Origin: an uncultured beta proteobacterium
GTDB taxonomy: Bacteria > Pseudomonadota > Gammaproteobacteria > Burkholderiales > Burkholderiaceae_C
Assembly: GCA_903832285.1 (NCBI GenBank)
Contig: CAILAY010000064.1
Location: 1 to 47,324 of the forward strand
DNA: 47,324 bases
Reading direction: 5' to 3'
Below are positions 26,476 through 40,222 of this stretch, one piece after another. Made by a program: the position numbers and the translations under genes. The stretch's first letter is position 1. Each line of letters opens with the position of its first letter. Under the pieces are notes generated by a model. It worked only from the letters and a program-made list of their open reading frames with translations, ran no database searches and was not told the origin of the DNA.

Positions 26476-27834
26476 ATGATGACATTTCTGGCCATTCTGG
26501 GAGCGCTCGCGCTGCTGATTCCGGCGCATGAATATGCCCACTACCGCGTGGCGTTGGCTTGCGGCGTGAAGGTTTTGCGTTTCTCCATTGGTTTTGGGCC
26601 AACGCTTGCGCGCTGGCAATCCAGCGCTGGCGGTACCGAGTTTGTGCTGGGCGCTTTTCCCCTCGGTGGTTACGTGAAGATGCTGGATGAACGCGCAGAA
26701 ACGGTGCCACCAGAGCAGCGTAATCAGGCCTTCAACACCCAGCGCTTGAGCGCGCGCGCGGCCATTGTCGCTGCCGGGCCGCTGGCCAATCTGTTGTTGG
26801 CGGTGGCGCTGTTCGCTTTGGTCGGATGGATCGGCGTGCAGGAGCCGCAGGCGGTTTTAGCGAGTCCGGAACCCGGTTCGATCGCCGCCCGCGCTGGCTT
26901 GATGGGTGGAGAGCGGGTGGAGCGCGCCGGCTTTGATGCTCAGACACTGGAGACGGTGCAGTCTTTCGGGGATGTGCGGGAATGGCTGAGCCGCGGCGCC
27001 TTGGATGGCAAGGACGTGACCCTTGAAGTAAGCACCAAAGACCATGCAGCGCGGCGCGGGGTACTGTTGCATTTGAGCGAATTGCAGTCCGGCGACATGA
27101 CGCCTGAATTGTTTTTGAAAATCGGGTTGACGGGCCCATTGACACAGGCCTTGATCGGCGAGGTCCAGGACGGCGCGGCACGCCGTAGCGGACTGCGTAG
27201 CGGTGACCGCGTGTTGCGTATCGGTTCTGAGCCGATCGTCGATGGGCATCAATTGCGCGAGCGTATTCGCGCCTCGGTGCGGGATGGAGAGCCGCTCACC
27301 CAGACCTGGATCATCGAGCGCCTGGGCACGCGCGTGGAGGTAAATGTCACGCCCGATTTGCGTCAGGACGGCGCGCAGACCGTCGGAAGAATCGGCGCTT
27401 ATGTGGGTTCGAACCCCGCTTGGGTGACTATCCGGCGGGGTCCCGTTGAAGGGCTCTGGATGGGCGTTCTGCACACCTGGGACATGGGTTCGACCAGTTT
27501 GAAGATCCTGGGCAAGATGTTGATGGGCGAGGCCTCGCTGAAGAACCTTAGCGGCCCGTTAACAATTGCCGACTATGCTGGCAAGGCCGCGAGTCAGGGA
27601 ATCGTTCCTTACCTGCAGTTTCTGGCGCTCATCAGCGTGAGTTTGGGTGTGTTGAATTTGTTGCCGCTGCCAGTGCTCGATGGAGGGCACCTGATGTATT
27701 ATCTTTGGGAGGGGCTGACGGGCAGGACGGTGTCCCCCGCCTGGATGGATCGACTGCAAAGAGGCGGTGTCGCGCTGCTTTTGATGTTGATGTCGATTGC
27801 GCTATTTAACGATGTCACCCGACTTTTGGGTTAA
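26476..27834 (+). CDS. rseP: RIP metalloprotease RseP
   Basis: 452-residue inner-membrane site-2 protease. The zinc site HEYAH is at residues ~18-22, inside the first membrane helix; most homologues have Gly instead of Ala in this HExxH, but the metal ligands are kept. Two PDZ-like domains lie at about 120-200 and 205-300, and the second catalytic motif LLPLPVLDGGHLMYYL is near 395. It cuts anti-sigma factors in envelope stress and cleared signal peptides. Two adjacent ATGs (26476, 26479) are possible. It lies directly before bamA, whose product folds the proteins monitored by this response. Confidence 0.96.
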   Translation: MMTFLAILGALALLIPAHEYAHYRVALACGVKVLRFSIGFGPTLARWQSSAGGTEFVLGAFPLGGYVKMLDERAETVPPEQRNQAFNTQRLSARAAIVAAGPLANLLLAVALFALVGWIGVQEPQAVLASPEPGSIAARAGLMGGERVERAGFDAQTLETVQSFGDVREWLSRGALDGKDVTLEVSTKDHAARRGVLLHLSELQSGDMTPELFLKIGLTGPLTQALIGEVQDGAARRSGLRSGDRVLRIGSEPIVDGHQLRERIRASVRDGEPLTQTWIIERLGTRVEVNVTPDLRQDGAQTVGRIGAYVGSNPAWVTIRRGPVEGLWMGVLHTWDMGSTSLKILGKMLMGEASLKNLSGPLTIADYAGKAASQGIVPYLQFLALISVSLGVLNLLPLPVLDGGHLMYYLWEGLTGRTVSPAWMDRLQRGGVALLLMLMSIALFNDVTRLLG

Positions 27835-27878
27835 CTTGCTGGCTGGGATCGCGTGCGATTGAGGTCGGGTCATATTTC

Positions 27879-30176
27879 ATGAAAATTAAAATCAATCGTC
27901 TTCGCCTGCGCACCGTTTCGGTCGTGAGTGCCCTGAGTATGCTCACACAACTGGCCTGGGCAGTGGAGCCGTTTGCGGTGCGCGATATCCGGATTGAAGG
28001 ATTGCAGCGGGTCGAACCCGGCACTGTATTTGCCTCCTTGCCGCTGCGTGTTGGCGATACCTACAGCGACGACAAGGGGACGGCCGCGATTCGCGCTCTG
28101 TTCGGGCTGGGTCTTTTCAAGGACGTGCGTATCGATGTTGCCGACGGTGTGCTGGTCGTCATCGTGGAGGAGCGTCCCACGGTGGCGGCGGTCGAATTTA
28201 CGGGTGCCAAGGAATTCGACAAGGACATACTGAAGAAGGCGATGACCGACGTTGGTTTGGCTGAGGGGCGCCCTTTTGACAAAGCGCTGGCAGATCGGGC
28301 TGAACAGGAGCTGCTGCGCCAGTACATCAACCGCAGTCTGTACGGCGCACAGGTGGTCACCACAGTCACCCCGGCAGAGCGCAACCGCGTGAATCTCACC
28401 TTTACGATCGTGGAGGGTGAGACGTCCAAGATCAGGGAGATGCACATCGTCGGCAACAAGGTGTTCAGCGAGTCAACCCTGCTGGGGCTTTTTGACCTGG
28501 ACACGGGTGGATGGCTCAGTTGGTACACGAAATCGAATCACTACGCGCGTACCAAACTCAATGCTGATCTTGAGACGCTGCGGTCCTACTACCTGAATCG
28601 CGGTTACCTCGAATTCAAGATCGACTCCACACCGGTGGCGATCTCTGCCAACAAGCAGGACATTTCGGTCACGATCAATGTCACCGAGGGTGATCGTTTC
28701 GTCGTGGCCGGGGTCAAGCTCGAGGGCAATTATCTCAGCCGCGAAAACGAATTCAAGTCCCTGGTGAAGATCACGCCGGGTCAAGCCTACAACGCGGACG
28801 AAGTGGCACAGACCATCAAGAAGTTCACCGACTATTTCGGCAATTTTGGCTTCGCCTTTGCACGGGTTGAGGCACGACCGGAGATCGATCGAAGCAACAA
28901 CTCGGTGACGCTGGTTCTGCAGGCCGATCCGTCACGCCGCGCCTATGTGCGCCGTGTCAATATCGCGGGCAACAACACCACCCGCGATGAAGTGATACGC
29001 CGGGAGTTTCGCCAGATGGAGTCGTCCTGGTACGACGGTGCAAAGATCAAGGCATCGCGCGACCGGGTCGATCGTTTGGGTTACTTCAAGGAAGTGAACA
29101 TCGAAACCCAGGAAGTGCCGGGTTCCAACGATCAGGTGGACCTGTTGCTGACGGTGGTGGAAAAGCCCACAGGCAGCATCAGCCTGGGGGCGAGTTTCTC
29201 CTCCGCCGACAAGTTGGGACTCCAGTTTGGCATCAAGCAGGACAACGCTTTTGGTTCCGGCAACTTTGTTGGTCTGGAGGTCAACACCAGCAAGTACAAC
29301 AAGGTGCTTTCCGTCAATACCACCGATCCCTACTTCACTGCCGACGGCATCTCGCGCACGCTTTCGACCTACTACCGCGCCAGCACTCCTTATGCGGATT
29401 TGGGTGGGAATTACGCACTGCGTACGGCCGGCGCTGGCATGAGTTTCGGCGTTCCCTTTAGCGAACGCGACATGGTGTTTTTCGGGGCCTCCGTCGAGGA
29501 AACGCGCATCGTTCCAGGCACGAATATCCCCGTGGCATACCTCGCCTATGGCAGTCAGTTTGGCTATTCGAGTTCGGCCGTTCCAATGACCGTGGGCTGG
29601 GGCCGCGATGACCGCGACAGTGCGACCACACCCACCAACGGCAGCATGCAGCGTCTGTCGACGGAAGTGGGCGTGATCGGTGACGCCCGCTATTTCCGCG
29701 CCAGCTATCAAAACCAGTGGTTCTTTCCGGTGACCCGCAAGATCACATTGGGAACCAACGTCGAGATGGGATTTGGCTCGGGGTTGAATGGACGGCCGTT
29801 CCCGGTGTTCAAGAATTTCTATTCGGGCGGCCTGGGATCGGTACGCGGATTTGAGCAGGGCACGCTCGGACCCCGGGACGTTTCGGGAGCTGTGGTGGGT
29901 GGACCCAGCAAGATCAACCTGAATGCGGAAGTGAGTTCGCCATTTCCTGGTGCCGGCAATGACAAGTCGCTGCGCGGGTATGCTTTCATCGATGCGGGCA
30001 ACGTGTTCGGTGAAAACGAAAGGATCAGATTGAGCGATCTGCGTTCTTCCTACGGTGTGGGTATCAGCTGGATCTCACCGATGGGGCCGCTTCGCCTGTC
30101 TTTTGCCAGGCCGATCAAGGAATTCGCTGGAGATAAAATCCAGGCTCTTCAATTCAACATTGGAACCTCTTTCTAA
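27879..30176 (+). CDS. bamA: Outer membrane protein assembly factor BamA
   Basis: 765 residues. A signal peptide ends near residue 28 (QLAWA), five POTRA domains follow to about residue 425, and the C-terminal 16-strand beta-barrel contains FYSGGLGSVRGFEQGTLGPRD with the conserved VRGF loop motif. The last residues NIGTSF end in Phe as outer-membrane proteins do. BamA inserts beta-barrels into the outer membrane. Its stop overlaps the skp start (TAATG). Confidence 0.98.
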   Translation: MKIKINRLRLRTVSVVSALSMLTQLAWAVEPFAVRDIRIEGLQRVEPGTVFASLPLRVGDTYSDDKGTAAIRALFGLGLFKDVRIDVADGVLVVIVEERPTVAAVEFTGAKEFDKDILKKAMTDVGLAEGRPFDKALADRAEQELLRQYINRSLYGAQVVTTVTPAERNRVNLTFTIVEGETSKIREMHIVGNKVFSESTLLGLFDLDTGGWLSWYTKSNHYARTKLNADLETLRSYYLNRGYLEFKIDSTPVAISANKQDISVTINVTEGDRFVVAGVKLEGNYLSRENEFKSLVKITPGQAYNADEVAQTIKKFTDYFGNFGFAFARVEARPEIDRSNNSVTLVLQADPSRRAYVRRVNIAGNNTTRDEVIRREFRQMESSWYDGAKIKASRDRVDRLGYFKEVNIETQEVPGSNDQVDLLLTVVEKPTGSISLGASFSSADKLGLQFGIKQDNAFGSGNFVGLEVNTSKYNKVLSVNTTDPYFTADGISRTLSTYYRASTPYADLGGNYALRTAGAGMSFGVPFSERDMVFFGASVEETRIVPGTNIPVAYLAYGSQFGYSSSAVPMTVGWGRDDRDSATTPTNGSMQRLSTEVGVIGDARYFRASYQNQWFFPVTRKITLGTNVEMGFGSGLNGRPFPVFKNFYSGGLGSVRGFEQGTLGPRDVSGAVVGGPSKINLNAEVSSPFPGAGNDKSLRGYAFIDAGNVFGENERIRLSDLRSSYGVGISWISPMGPLRLSFARPIKEFAGDKIQALQFNIGTSF

Positions 30177-30682
30177 TGAAACATCTTTCACGTCTAAGCC
30201 TGTTGGCCTGTTTCCTGGGTGTGGTCTGCCTCGCGGCGCAGGCGCAGGATTTCCGCATCGGTTATATCAACCTGGATCGCCTCATGAAGGAGGCGAATAT
30301 CGCCAAGGCGGCCCAGACCAAACTGGAGCAGGAGTTCGCAAGACGCGAGAAGGAACTCGTGGATCTGGGCAACACACTGAAGGCTGCGGATGACCAGTTT
30401 CAGCGCGAGCAGCCCACGCTGCCAGAATCGCAGCGCAAGGCACGCGAGAAGCAACTCGTGGACCAGGATCGCGAGTTCCAGCGCAAGCGCCGCGAGTTCC
30501 AGGAGGATCTCACTTCTCGCAAGAACGAGGAACTGCAGCAGGTGATCGACCGTTCCAACAAGGTCATCAAGCAACTCGCCGAAGCCGAGAAGTTCGACGT
30601 GATCCTGCAAGATGCGGTCTACATGAATCCGAAGCACGACATCACTGACCGTGTGCTCAAGGCCATGAACGCGGCCAAATAA
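30176..30682 (+). CDS. skp: Periplasmic chaperone Skp/OmpH
   Basis: 168 residues with a signal peptide ending at AQA near residue 24 and a mature domain starting [13 protein letters not shown]. The middle is a long charged coiled-coil (about 50-135), the tentacle of this trimeric chaperone, which carries unfolded outer-membrane proteins to BamA. The ATG overlaps the bamA stop by one base, so the two are translationally coupled. Confidence 0.95.
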   Translation: MKHLSRLSLLACFLGVVCLAAQAQDFRIGYINLDRLMKEANIAKAAQTKLEQEFARREKELVDLGNTLKAADDQFQREQPTLPESQRKAREKQLVDQDREFQRKRREFQEDLTSRKNEELQQVIDRSNKVIKQLAEAEKFDVILQDAVYMNPKHDITDRVLKAMNAAK

Positions 30683-30699
30683 CTTTTCGTGGTTCCGGT

Positions 30700-31683
30700 G
30701 TGGCGCTGCGTTTAGCTACTGTGGTCGAGGCGCTGGGAGGCGAACTCTGCGGCGATCCCCAACGGCTCGTTACCGGACTCGCACCACTTGAGTCAGCCGA
30801 CGCCGACCAGTTGAGCTTTATCACTCACGCCAAATATCTTCGACAACTGGCAACTTCCAAGGCCGCGTGTGTGATCGTCGCACCCGCAATGCGTGAAGCG
30901 GCGGCGCGGCGCGGTGACCACATCGTCGTCGATCAGCCCTATCTCTACTATGCCCGCTTGAGCCAACTCTGGAAGAAGCAGCACAGCCAACCCCAGGAGC
31001 CGCGCCTGCATCCGAGCGCCGTGATCGACGACCAGGCGTTTGTGGATGCGAGCGCCAGGATCGGACCTCTCTGCGTCGTGGAGCGCGGTGCACGCATCGG
31101 CGCTGATACCGTCCTCAAGTCAGGTGTGACCGTGGGCGAGAATTGCAGCGTGGGCGAACGCTGCATCCTGCATGCTGGCGTGGTGCTGGGAGCAGATGGC
31201 TTTGGTTTCGCGCCCAACGGCGGTGCCTGGGAAAAGATAGAACAACTCGGCGCCGTGCGCATCGGCAACGACGTCGAGATCGGAGCCAACACCTGCATCG
31301 ACCGCGGCGCGTTGAGTGACACAGTGATTGGGGACGGCGTGAAGCTGGACAACCTGATCCAGATCGGACACAACGTGCAGATCGGCGCGCACACGGCAAT
31401 GGCCGGTTGCTCCGCCATAGCGGGCAGCGCCGTCATCGGTGCTCATTGCACCATCGGTGGGGCGGCAAACGTGCTCGGACATCTGACCCTGGCCGATCAC
31501 GTGCACATTTCGGCGACGTCGATGGTGACCCGGTCCATTCACAAACCGGGTCACTACACCGGCTTCTTCCCGATCGATGACAATGCCGCCTGGGAAAAAA
31601 ATGCCGCCACGCTCAAGCAGTTGCACAGCCTGCGCGAGCGCATCAAGGCGCTCGAAAAAATATTGGAGAGAAATACGCCATGA
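30700..31683 (+). CDS. lpxD: UDP-3-O-acylglucosamine N-acyltransferase
   Basis: 327 residues starting at GTG 30700 to give the usual [16 protein letters not shown] start. The N-terminal uridine-binding domain is followed by hexapeptide repeats forming a left-handed beta-helix (about 100-285), with the catalytic His region [13 protein letters not shown] near 230. It adds the second acyl chain in lipid A synthesis. fabZ overlaps its stop by 4 bases. Confidence 0.97.
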   Translation: MALRLATVVEALGGELCGDPQRLVTGLAPLESADADQLSFITHAKYLRQLATSKAACVIVAPAMREAAARRGDHIVVDQPYLYYARLSQLWKKQHSQPQEPRLHPSAVIDDQAFVDASARIGPLCVVERGARIGADTVLKSGVTVGENCSVGERCILHAGVVLGADGFGFAPNGGAWEKIEQLGAVRIGNDVEIGANTCIDRGALSDTVIGDGVKLDNLIQIGHNVQIGAHTAMAGCSAIAGSAVIGAHCTIGGAANVLGHLTLADHVHISATSMVTRSIHKPGHYTGFFPIDDNAAWEKNAATLKQLHSLRERIKALEKILERNTP

Positions 31684-32120
31684 TGGACATTCACCAGATC
31701 CTGAAGAAGTTGCCTCATCGCTATCCATTCCTGCTCGTGGACCGGGTGCTTGAAATCGAGACCGGCAAGCGCATCAAGGCGCTGAAGAATGTGACCATCA
31801 ATGAACCTTTTTTTGTGGGGCACTTTCCGCATCGCCCGGTCATGCCGGGCGTGTTGATCATCGAAGCCATGGCGCAGGCGGCAGGCTTGCTATCCTTCGA
31901 CGCTTTGGGTGCTGGCACCGACGACAAGTCGGTGATCTATTTCGCCGGCATCGATAGCGCCCGCTTCAAGCGCCCCGTGGAACCCGGCGACCAACTGATC
32001 ATGGACGTGTCGATTGAACGGCACAAAGCAGGCATCTTCAAATTCAAGGGCGTGACCCGCGTTGACGGTCAATTGGCCTGCGAGGCCGATTTCATGTGTA
32101 CCGTGCGTTCAGTAGGCTAA
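31680..32120 (+). CDS. fabZ: 3-hydroxyacyl-ACP dehydratase FabZ
   Basis: 146 residues, hotdog fold. The catalytic His/Glu lie in [23 protein letters not shown] (residues ~42-64). It dehydrates 3-hydroxyacyl-ACP for fatty acid elongation and competes with LpxA and LpxD for the same substrate pool, consistent with its place between those genes. ATG 31680 is immediately followed by a second ATG; either may be used. Confidence 0.97.
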   Translation: MMDIHQILKKLPHRYPFLLVDRVLEIETGKRIKALKNVTINEPFFVGHFPHRPVMPGVLIIEAMAQAAGLLSFDALGAGTDDKSVIYFAGIDSARFKRPVEPGDQLIMDVSIERHKAGIFKFKGVTRVDGQLACEADFMCTVRSVG

Positions 32121-32140
32121 GAACCCCGACTCAATCAACC

Positions 32141-32929
32141 ATGGCGGTCATTCATTCCACGGCACTGGTAGATCCTCGCGCCCGGCTCGAGAGCAGCGTC
32201 ACTGTCGGTCCGTACACAGTCATAGGGCCCGATGTTGCCATCGGTGAGGGAACGAAAATCGGTGCCCATTGCGTGATTGAGGGTCATACCACGATCGGCA
32301 AGAACAACCACATCTTCCAGTTCAATTCGATCGGCACGATTCCGCAGGACAAAAAGTACGGGGGCGAGCCCACGGAGTTGGTCATCGGCGACCACAACAC
32401 CATCCACGAGTTCTGTACAGTCAGCCTGGGTGTGGTGGGGGCAGGCGGCGTGACCCGTGTGGGGAGCCACAACTGGATCATGGCTTACACCCACATCGCC
32501 CACGACTGCCGCGTTGACGATCACACCACGCTGGCGAACAACACCAATCTGGGTGGGCACGTGCATTTGGCCGATTGGGTCACGGTGGGCGGGCTGGTGG
32601 GAATACACCAATTCGTCAAGGTTGGGGCGCACGCCATGGTGGGTTTTGCCAGCGCGGTGACGCAGGATGTTCCGCCCTACATGCTGGTTGACGGCAATCC
32701 GCTTGCCGTGCGCGGCATCAACAGTGTGGGCCTGAGTCGGCGAGGTTTTTCGGCCACACGCATGGCCGCCGTCAAGCAGATGCATCGCCTGTTGTACCGC
32801 CAGGGAATGACACTTGCCGATGCCGGCGCGGCAATCGAGGCGCTGCCAACTGACACGCCCGAAGGGGCTCGGGATATCGCCCTCATGAGCGAGTTCCTGG
32901 CAAAAGCCTCTCGCGGTATAGCCCGTTGA
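32141..32929 (+). CDS. lpxA: UDP-N-acetylglucosamine acyltransferase
   Basis: 262 residues, the family's usual length. The product begins [16 protein letters not shown] and continues as a hexapeptide beta-helix. The catalytic His is expected in the [12 protein letters not shown] segment (near 120), and a helical C-terminal domain ends the protein. It performs the first acylation of lipid A synthesis. An earlier in-frame codon at 32096 lies inside fabZ and is rejected as start. Confidence 0.97.
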   Translation: MAVIHSTALVDPRARLESSVTVGPYTVIGPDVAIGEGTKIGAHCVIEGHTTIGKNNHIFQFNSIGTIPQDKKYGGEPTELVIGDHNTIHEFCTVSLGVVGAGGVTRVGSHNWIMAYTHIAHDCRVDDHTTLANNTNLGGHVHLADWVTVGGLVGIHQFVKVGAHAMVGFASAVTQDVPPYMLVDGNPLAVRGINSVGLSRRGFSATRMAAVKQMHRLLYRQGMTLADAGAAIEALPTDTPEGARDIALMSEFLAKASRGIAR

Positions 32930-32957
32930 CAAAGCCGATCAGTTCAATTTTCAGGGT

Positions 32958-34106
32958 ATGACGTCAGCCGCGCCACAATTCGCCCTGGTTGCGGGCGAAG
33001 CCTCGGGAGATCTGCTTGCGGGGCTGCTGTTGCAGGGTTTGCACTCGCGCTGGCCGGCGCTTGAGGCGGCCGGGATTGGCGGACCCCAGATGCTGCAGCA
33101 GGGTTTCAAGGCCTGGTGGCCGAATAGCAAATTGGCCATCAGTGGCTACGCCCAGGTGCTGCGCCATTACCGGGAAATCTCAGCCATACGAAAGCAGTTG
33201 AAAGCTCGCCTGCTGGCTTCGCCTCCCGACGTCTTTATCGGCGTGGACGCGCCTGATTTCAATCTTGATCTGGAAGCCGACCTGAAATCCAAAGGCATCA
33301 AGACCGTGCATTTTGTCTGCCCGTCAATCTGGGCCTGGCGGCCTGAACGGGTGGAGAAAATCCGGCGTAGTGCGAACCACGTGCTGTGTTTGTTCCCCTT
33401 CGAGCCGCCCCTGCTGGCACAGCACGGCATTGCTGCCACCTACGTTGGCCATCCCCTGGCCAACGTCATTCCCCTGGAGCCGGACCGGGTGGCTGCGCGC
33501 CATGCACTGGGTCTGCCGCAGGACGTGCCGATGGTGGCGATCTTGCCAGGAAGCCGCAAGGCCGAGTTGAAATACATTGCGCCAAGATTTCTGGCGGCGG
33601 CCGAACTTGTCAGACAAGCCAGACCTGGAGTGCGTTTTGTGCTGCCGGCCGCGCCTGGCCTGGTGGACGACGTGCTGGCGCTGGTGCGTTCCAGCGGCCT
33701 GGCAGAGCAGGTTCAGGTGACGGCGGGCCAATCGCACGCGGCGCTCGCAGCCTGCGACGTGACACTGATCGCCAGCGGCACCGCAACGCTTGAAGCCGCC
33801 CTGTTCAAACGGCCCATGGTGATTGCCTATAACCTGCACTGGTTGTCGTGGCGCATCATGGCGCCCAAACGAATTCAGCCCTGGATCGGTCTGCCCAACA
33901 TCCTGTGCCGCGAGTTTGTTGTTCCCGAGTTGATCCAGGATGCAGCCACACCGCGGGCGTTATCCGACGCAGTGTTGCAGTGGCTGGACGCCGAGCCGGG
34001 CAAAATCGCGGCATTGCAGCAAAGATTCACCACTCTGCATCTCGAACTCCAACGTGACACCAGCCGACTGGCCGCCGATGCGATTGAAAAAGTTCTCCAC
34101 TCCTAA
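32958..34106 (+). CDS. lpxB: Lipid-A-disaccharide synthase
   Basis: 382 residues, GT19 glycosyltransferase. [11 protein letters not shown] near residue 12, [16 protein letters not shown] near 117 and [21 protein letters not shown] near 274 are hallmark LpxB segments. It joins UDP-diacylglucosamine and lipid X to make the lipid A disaccharide. It is preceded by a 28-base gap after lpxA, and its 3' end overlaps the probable rnhB start by 29 bases. Confidence 0.97.
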   Translation: MTSAAPQFALVAGEASGDLLAGLLLQGLHSRWPALEAAGIGGPQMLQQGFKAWWPNSKLAISGYAQVLRHYREISAIRKQLKARLLASPPDVFIGVDAPDFNLDLEADLKSKGIKTVHFVCPSIWAWRPERVEKIRRSANHVLCLFPFEPPLLAQHGIAATYVGHPLANVIPLEPDRVAARHALGLPQDVPMVAILPGSRKAELKYIAPRFLAAAELVRQARPGVRFVLPAAPGLVDDVLALVRSSGLAEQVQVTAGQSHAALAACDVTLIASGTATLEAALFKRPMVIAYNLHWLSWRIMAPKRIQPWIGLPNILCREFVVPELIQDAATPRALSDAVLQWLDAEPGKIAALQQRFTTLHLELQRDTSRLAADAIEKVLHS

Positions 34107-34707
34107 GCAGCCCTTGCTACCGTGGAATACCGTCGGTTTGATGGCCGGCGTGGACGAGGCCGGGCGCGGCCCGCTGGCAGGGCCGGTGGTGGCAGCGGCG
34201 GTGATGCTGGATGAATTGCATCCGATCAAAGGCTTGGCTGATTCCAAGATTCTGACGGCCCCGCGGCGCGAGCGCTTGTTTGATGAAATTCGTGCCAAAG
34301 CACTGTGCTTCTCCATCGCCGAAGCGAGCGTGGAGGAGATCGACACGTTGAACATTCTGCAGGCGACGTTGCTGGCCATGCGCCGCGCGGTCCAGGGCCT
34401 GCGCCTGAAGCCGCAACTGGTGCTGGTGGACGGAAACCGCATACCCGTGATGGACATTCGCGCTGAAGCCATCGTCAGGGGCGACGCGCTGGTTCCCGCG
34501 ATCTCCGCCGCGTCGATTTTGGCCAAGGTCTACCGCGACCGCGGCTGCCTCGAGTTGGATCAGAAATACCCGAAGTACGGTTTTGCGAGGCACAAGGGTT
34601 ATGGCACTGCAGAGCATCTTGCAGCACTGAATGAGCACGGTCCCTGCGACCAGCACCGTCGCTCATTTGCGCCAGTGCGTGCCGCTTTGGCGCGGCACGC
34701 ATTGTGA
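34078..34707 (+). CDS. rnhB: Ribonuclease HII
   Basis: 209 residues from ATG 34078; a later ATG at 34141 gives [10 protein letters not shown] directly. The [11 protein letters not shown] motif provides two of the catalytic acids, LVDGNR a third region, and the C-terminal [19 protein letters not shown] is typical. It nicks RNA in RNA-DNA hybrids, including single misincorporated ribonucleotides. Its end overlaps the next gene by 4 bases (GTGA). Confidence 0.96.
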   Translation: MRLKKFSTPKQPLLPWNTVGLMAGVDEAGRGPLAGPVVAAAVMLDELHPIKGLADSKILTAPRRERLFDEIRAKALCFSIAEASVEEIDTLNILQATLLAMRRAVQGLRLKPQLVLVDGNRIPVMDIRAEAIVRGDALVPAISAASILAKVYRDRGCLELDQKYPKYGFARHKGYGTAEHLAALNEHGPCDQHRRSFAPVRAALARHAL

Positions 34708-35480
34708 GCGTTTCTGACGTGCTCGTTGTCACGTCCCGTGACAACCCGCAACTCAAGGCGCTGCGTCGCCTGGCCCAGGACAATACTTTGTACAAAAAGT
34801 CCGGGCGCGTCTGGATCGCTGGTGATCATCTGTGCCGCGCCTCATTGACGCGCGGCGTAAAACCCATGGTGGCAGTATTTTCATCCTCGTTTTGGCAGAA
34901 GGCGTCAGTGGAGTGGACGGATTCAGCCGCAAGAACTCTTGTTCTGGACGACGCTCTGTGGCGCGGCCTGAGCGAGCTGGAATCGCCTTCTCAAATGGGT
35001 TTTGTGATTGATCTGCCGGCAACGCTGCCAATCGCGGCCATGCAACCCAGCGTCGTCCTGGACCGAGTGCAGGACGCCGGCAACGTCGGCTCCATTTTGC
35101 GCAGCGCCAGCGCGTTCGGCTTTCGCCAGGTGATCGCTCTCAAGGGAACTGCGGCTCTTTGGAGCCCCAAGGTGCTGCGCGCCGCAATGGGCGCACATTT
35201 CGGTTTGAGCCTGATTGAGGGGGTGGATCTGCCGGATCTGGATGTATTGGAATTGCCGGTCCTCATCACCAGCTCGCATCAAGGTGAATACCTTCATCGC
35301 GCAACGCTTCCCATGCCTTGCGTCTGGGCGCTGGGTCATGAAGGGCAGGGCGTTTGTGTGGAACTGAGCCAGCGCGCCAGTCAGACCATCCGCATCGCCC
35401 AACCTGGCGGGGAGGAGTCGCTTAATGTAGCGGCTGCTGCGGCGATCTGCCTGCATGCCAGCGCGTGCGGGGTCACCTGA
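34704..35480 (+). CDS. SpoU/TrmH-family RNA 2'-O-ribose methyltransferase
   Basis: 258 residues. The N-terminal part (about 1-95) resembles the RNA substrate-binding domain, and the rest is the SPOUT knot with [16 protein letters not shown] (motif 1), [10 protein letters not shown] (motif 2) and [13 protein letters not shown] (motif 3). It should methylate a ribose in rRNA or tRNA with SAM; the exact nucleotide cannot be told. GTG 34704 overlaps the rnhB stop. A weak hairpin follows the gene. Confidence 0.9.
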   Translation: MSVSDVLVVTSRDNPQLKALRRLAQDNTLYKKSGRVWIAGDHLCRASLTRGVKPMVAVFSSSFWQKASVEWTDSAARTLVLDDALWRGLSELESPSQMGFVIDLPATLPIAAMQPSVVLDRVQDAGNVGSILRSASAFGFRQVIALKGTAALWSPKVLRAAMGAHFGLSLIEGVDLPDLDVLELPVLITSSHQGEYLHRATLPMPCVWALGHEGQGVCVELSQRASQTIRIAQPGGEESLNVAAAAAICLHASACGVT

Positions 35481-35483
35481 CCG

Positions 35484-35505
35484 CCCGGGGCTTTCCGGGG
35501 TTTTG
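35484..35505 (+). terminator. Possible weak terminator after the SpoU-family gene
   Basis: CCCGG (35484-35488) pairs with CCGGG (35495-35499) around a six-base loop, then G and four T. The stem is short and the T run brief. It lies just before the carA promoter, where a terminator would make sense. Confidence 0.35.
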
Positions 35506-35537
35506 TACCCGACGTGGACGAGCCGTGCGGGTCTGGC

Positions 35538-35553
35538 CCGCTATAATGAGCGG
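35538..35553 (+). promoter_or_regulatory. carAB promoter -10 inside an inverted repeat
   Basis: TATAAT at 35542-35547 is a perfect -10 hexamer; no convincing -35 is seen at 16-18 bases upstream. The hexamer is framed by CCGCT (35538-35542) and AGCGG (35549-35553), exact reverse complements. Transcription would start near 35554 and give a leader of about 117 bases. Confidence 0.55.
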
Positions 35554-35584
35554 CTTTCCAAAAAGCGACACGTCCCAAGCGCAA

Positions 35585-35632
35585 CTCAAGCCTTTACCTG
35601 AACAAAGCAGCAAGCAAGAATCCGTTCTTGAG
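35585..35632 (+). promoter_or_regulatory. carA leader with mutually exclusive hairpins
   Basis: CAAGAA (35615-35620) pairs perfectly with TTCTTG (35625-35630) around TCCG. CTCAAG (35585-35590) pairs perfectly with CTTGAG (35627-35632). Both use 35627-35630, so they cannot form together. No U-run terminator follows. A regulatory role is inference. Confidence 0.3.
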
Positions 35633-35670
35633 CCAGCTGGGGCGTACCCGTAACTCATTCGGAGAACCCA

Positions 35671-36855
35671 GTGCTTTTGTCTTTACAGGGAAACTTCCCG
35701 CCCGCCATTCTGGCGCTCGCAGACGGCACGATCTTTGTTGGAAAGTCCATTGGGGCCGCAGGCTCCACAGTCGGCGAAGTGGTGTTCAACACCGCCATGT
35801 CAGGCTATCAGGAAATCCTGACCGACCCCAGCTACTGCCAACAGATCGTCACGCTCACTTATCCCCATATCGGCAACACCGGCGTGAACCTTGAAGACGT
35901 CGAGGCATCGAGAATTCACGCCGCCGGACTCATCATCAAGGACCTGCCGCTGCTCGCGTCCAACTTTCGTCAGACGATGCCGCTGTCGCAGTATCTGGTG
36001 CAGGAACAAACGGTGGCCATTGCTGCCATTGACACGCGCATGCTGACGCGCCATCTGCGTGCGCAGGGTGCACAGAACGGCTGCATTCTTGCTCTTGTTG
36101 CCGGTGAATCGGTGACGCAGGCATTGACGCATAGGGCGGTCACCAAGGCAAGGTCGGCACCGGGCATGTCAGGCCTGGACCTGGCCAACGTGGTGTCTAC
36201 AAAGGTGTCTTATCCGTGGACACAAACCGAGTGGCAACTGTCCCATCCCGATCTGGCGGGCAAGCCCGGTTACGGAGAGCAACGTGCACCCAGGTTTCAC
36301 GTCGTCGCATACGACTTTGGCGTCAAGTTCAACATCCTGCGCATGCTGAGCTCGCGTGGCTGCAAGGTCACGATCGTGCCGGCGCAGACGAGCGCCGCCG
36401 AGGTGCTGAAACTCAAACCTGACGGCATCTTCCTGTCCAACGGACCCGGCGATCCACAGCCGTGCGACTACGCCATTCAAGCGGCGCGCGACTTGATGGA
36501 GACCGGCATCCCCACTTTCGGCATTTGCCTGGGGCACCAGATCATGGCGCTGGCCAGTGGCGCCCAGACCTTCAAAATGAAATTCGGTCACCATGGCGCG
36601 AACCACCCGGTGAAGGATCTGAACTCAGGGCGCGTCAGCATCACCAGTCAGAACCACGGATTTGCCGTGGACGAAAAGTCCCTGCCCGCAAACATGAGGG
36701 CCACGCATGTGAGCCTGTTCGACGGTACGCTGCAGGGTCTGATGCGCACCGACAAGCCTGCATTCAGCTTCCAGGGTCACCCCGAAGCTTCGCCGGGGCC
36801 GCACGACATTGCCTACCTGTTCGACCGATTCATTGCGCTCATGGAGACTCACTGA
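35671..36855 (+). CDS. carA: Carbamoyl-phosphate synthase small chain
   Basis: 394 residues from GTG 35671, with GGAG 6 bases upstream. The N-terminal domain (about 1-150) contains [17 protein letters not shown]; the C-terminal class I glutamine amidotransferase has the nucleophile Cys in [15 protein letters not shown] (near residue 286) and the His-Glu pair in [13 protein letters not shown]. It supplies ammonia to CarB for carbamoyl phosphate, feeding both arginine (argF here) and pyrimidines. carB starts 1 base after its stop. Confidence 0.98.
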   Translation: MLLSLQGNFPPAILALADGTIFVGKSIGAAGSTVGEVVFNTAMSGYQEILTDPSYCQQIVTLTYPHIGNTGVNLEDVEASRIHAAGLIIKDLPLLASNFRQTMPLSQYLVQEQTVAIAAIDTRMLTRHLRAQGAQNGCILALVAGESVTQALTHRAVTKARSAPGMSGLDLANVVSTKVSYPWTQTEWQLSHPDLAGKPGYGEQRAPRFHVVAYDFGVKFNILRMLSSRGCKVTIVPAQTSAAEVLKLKPDGIFLSNGPGDPQPCDYAIQAARDLMETGIPTFGICLGHQIMALASGAQTFKMKFGHHGANHPVKDLNSGRVSITSQNHGFAVDEKSLPANMRATHVSLFDGTLQGLMRTDKPAFSFQGHPEASPGPHDIAYLFDRFIALMETH

Positions 36856-36856
36856 A

Positions 36857-40129
<3,273 letters not shown>

Positions 40130-40163
40130 TCCACCAATCACGGCATAATCGCAGCATCAAGAC

Positions 40164-40198
40164 ACCGCCGAGCGGCAACGCTCGGCGGTTTCCTTTTG
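40164..40198 (+). terminator. Intrinsic terminator between carB and greA
   Basis: ACCGCCGAGC (40164-40173) and GCTCGGCGGT (40180-40189) form a perfect 10-bp stem around a six-base loop, followed by TTCCTTTT. It ends the carAB transcript. A CATAAT (-10-like) at 40144-40149 lies upstream of it, so a transcript for greA started there would have to read through this hairpin. Confidence 0.9.
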
Positions 40199-40222
40199 GC
40201 AGAATTTTTTTTCAAGATCAAC

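Noticed and set aside
35547..35653. Possible 35-residue leader peptide before carA (ATG 35547)
   Set aside because: The ATG overlaps the -10 hexamer and would lie upstream of the predicted transcript start; no ribosome-binding site and no run of regulatory codons.
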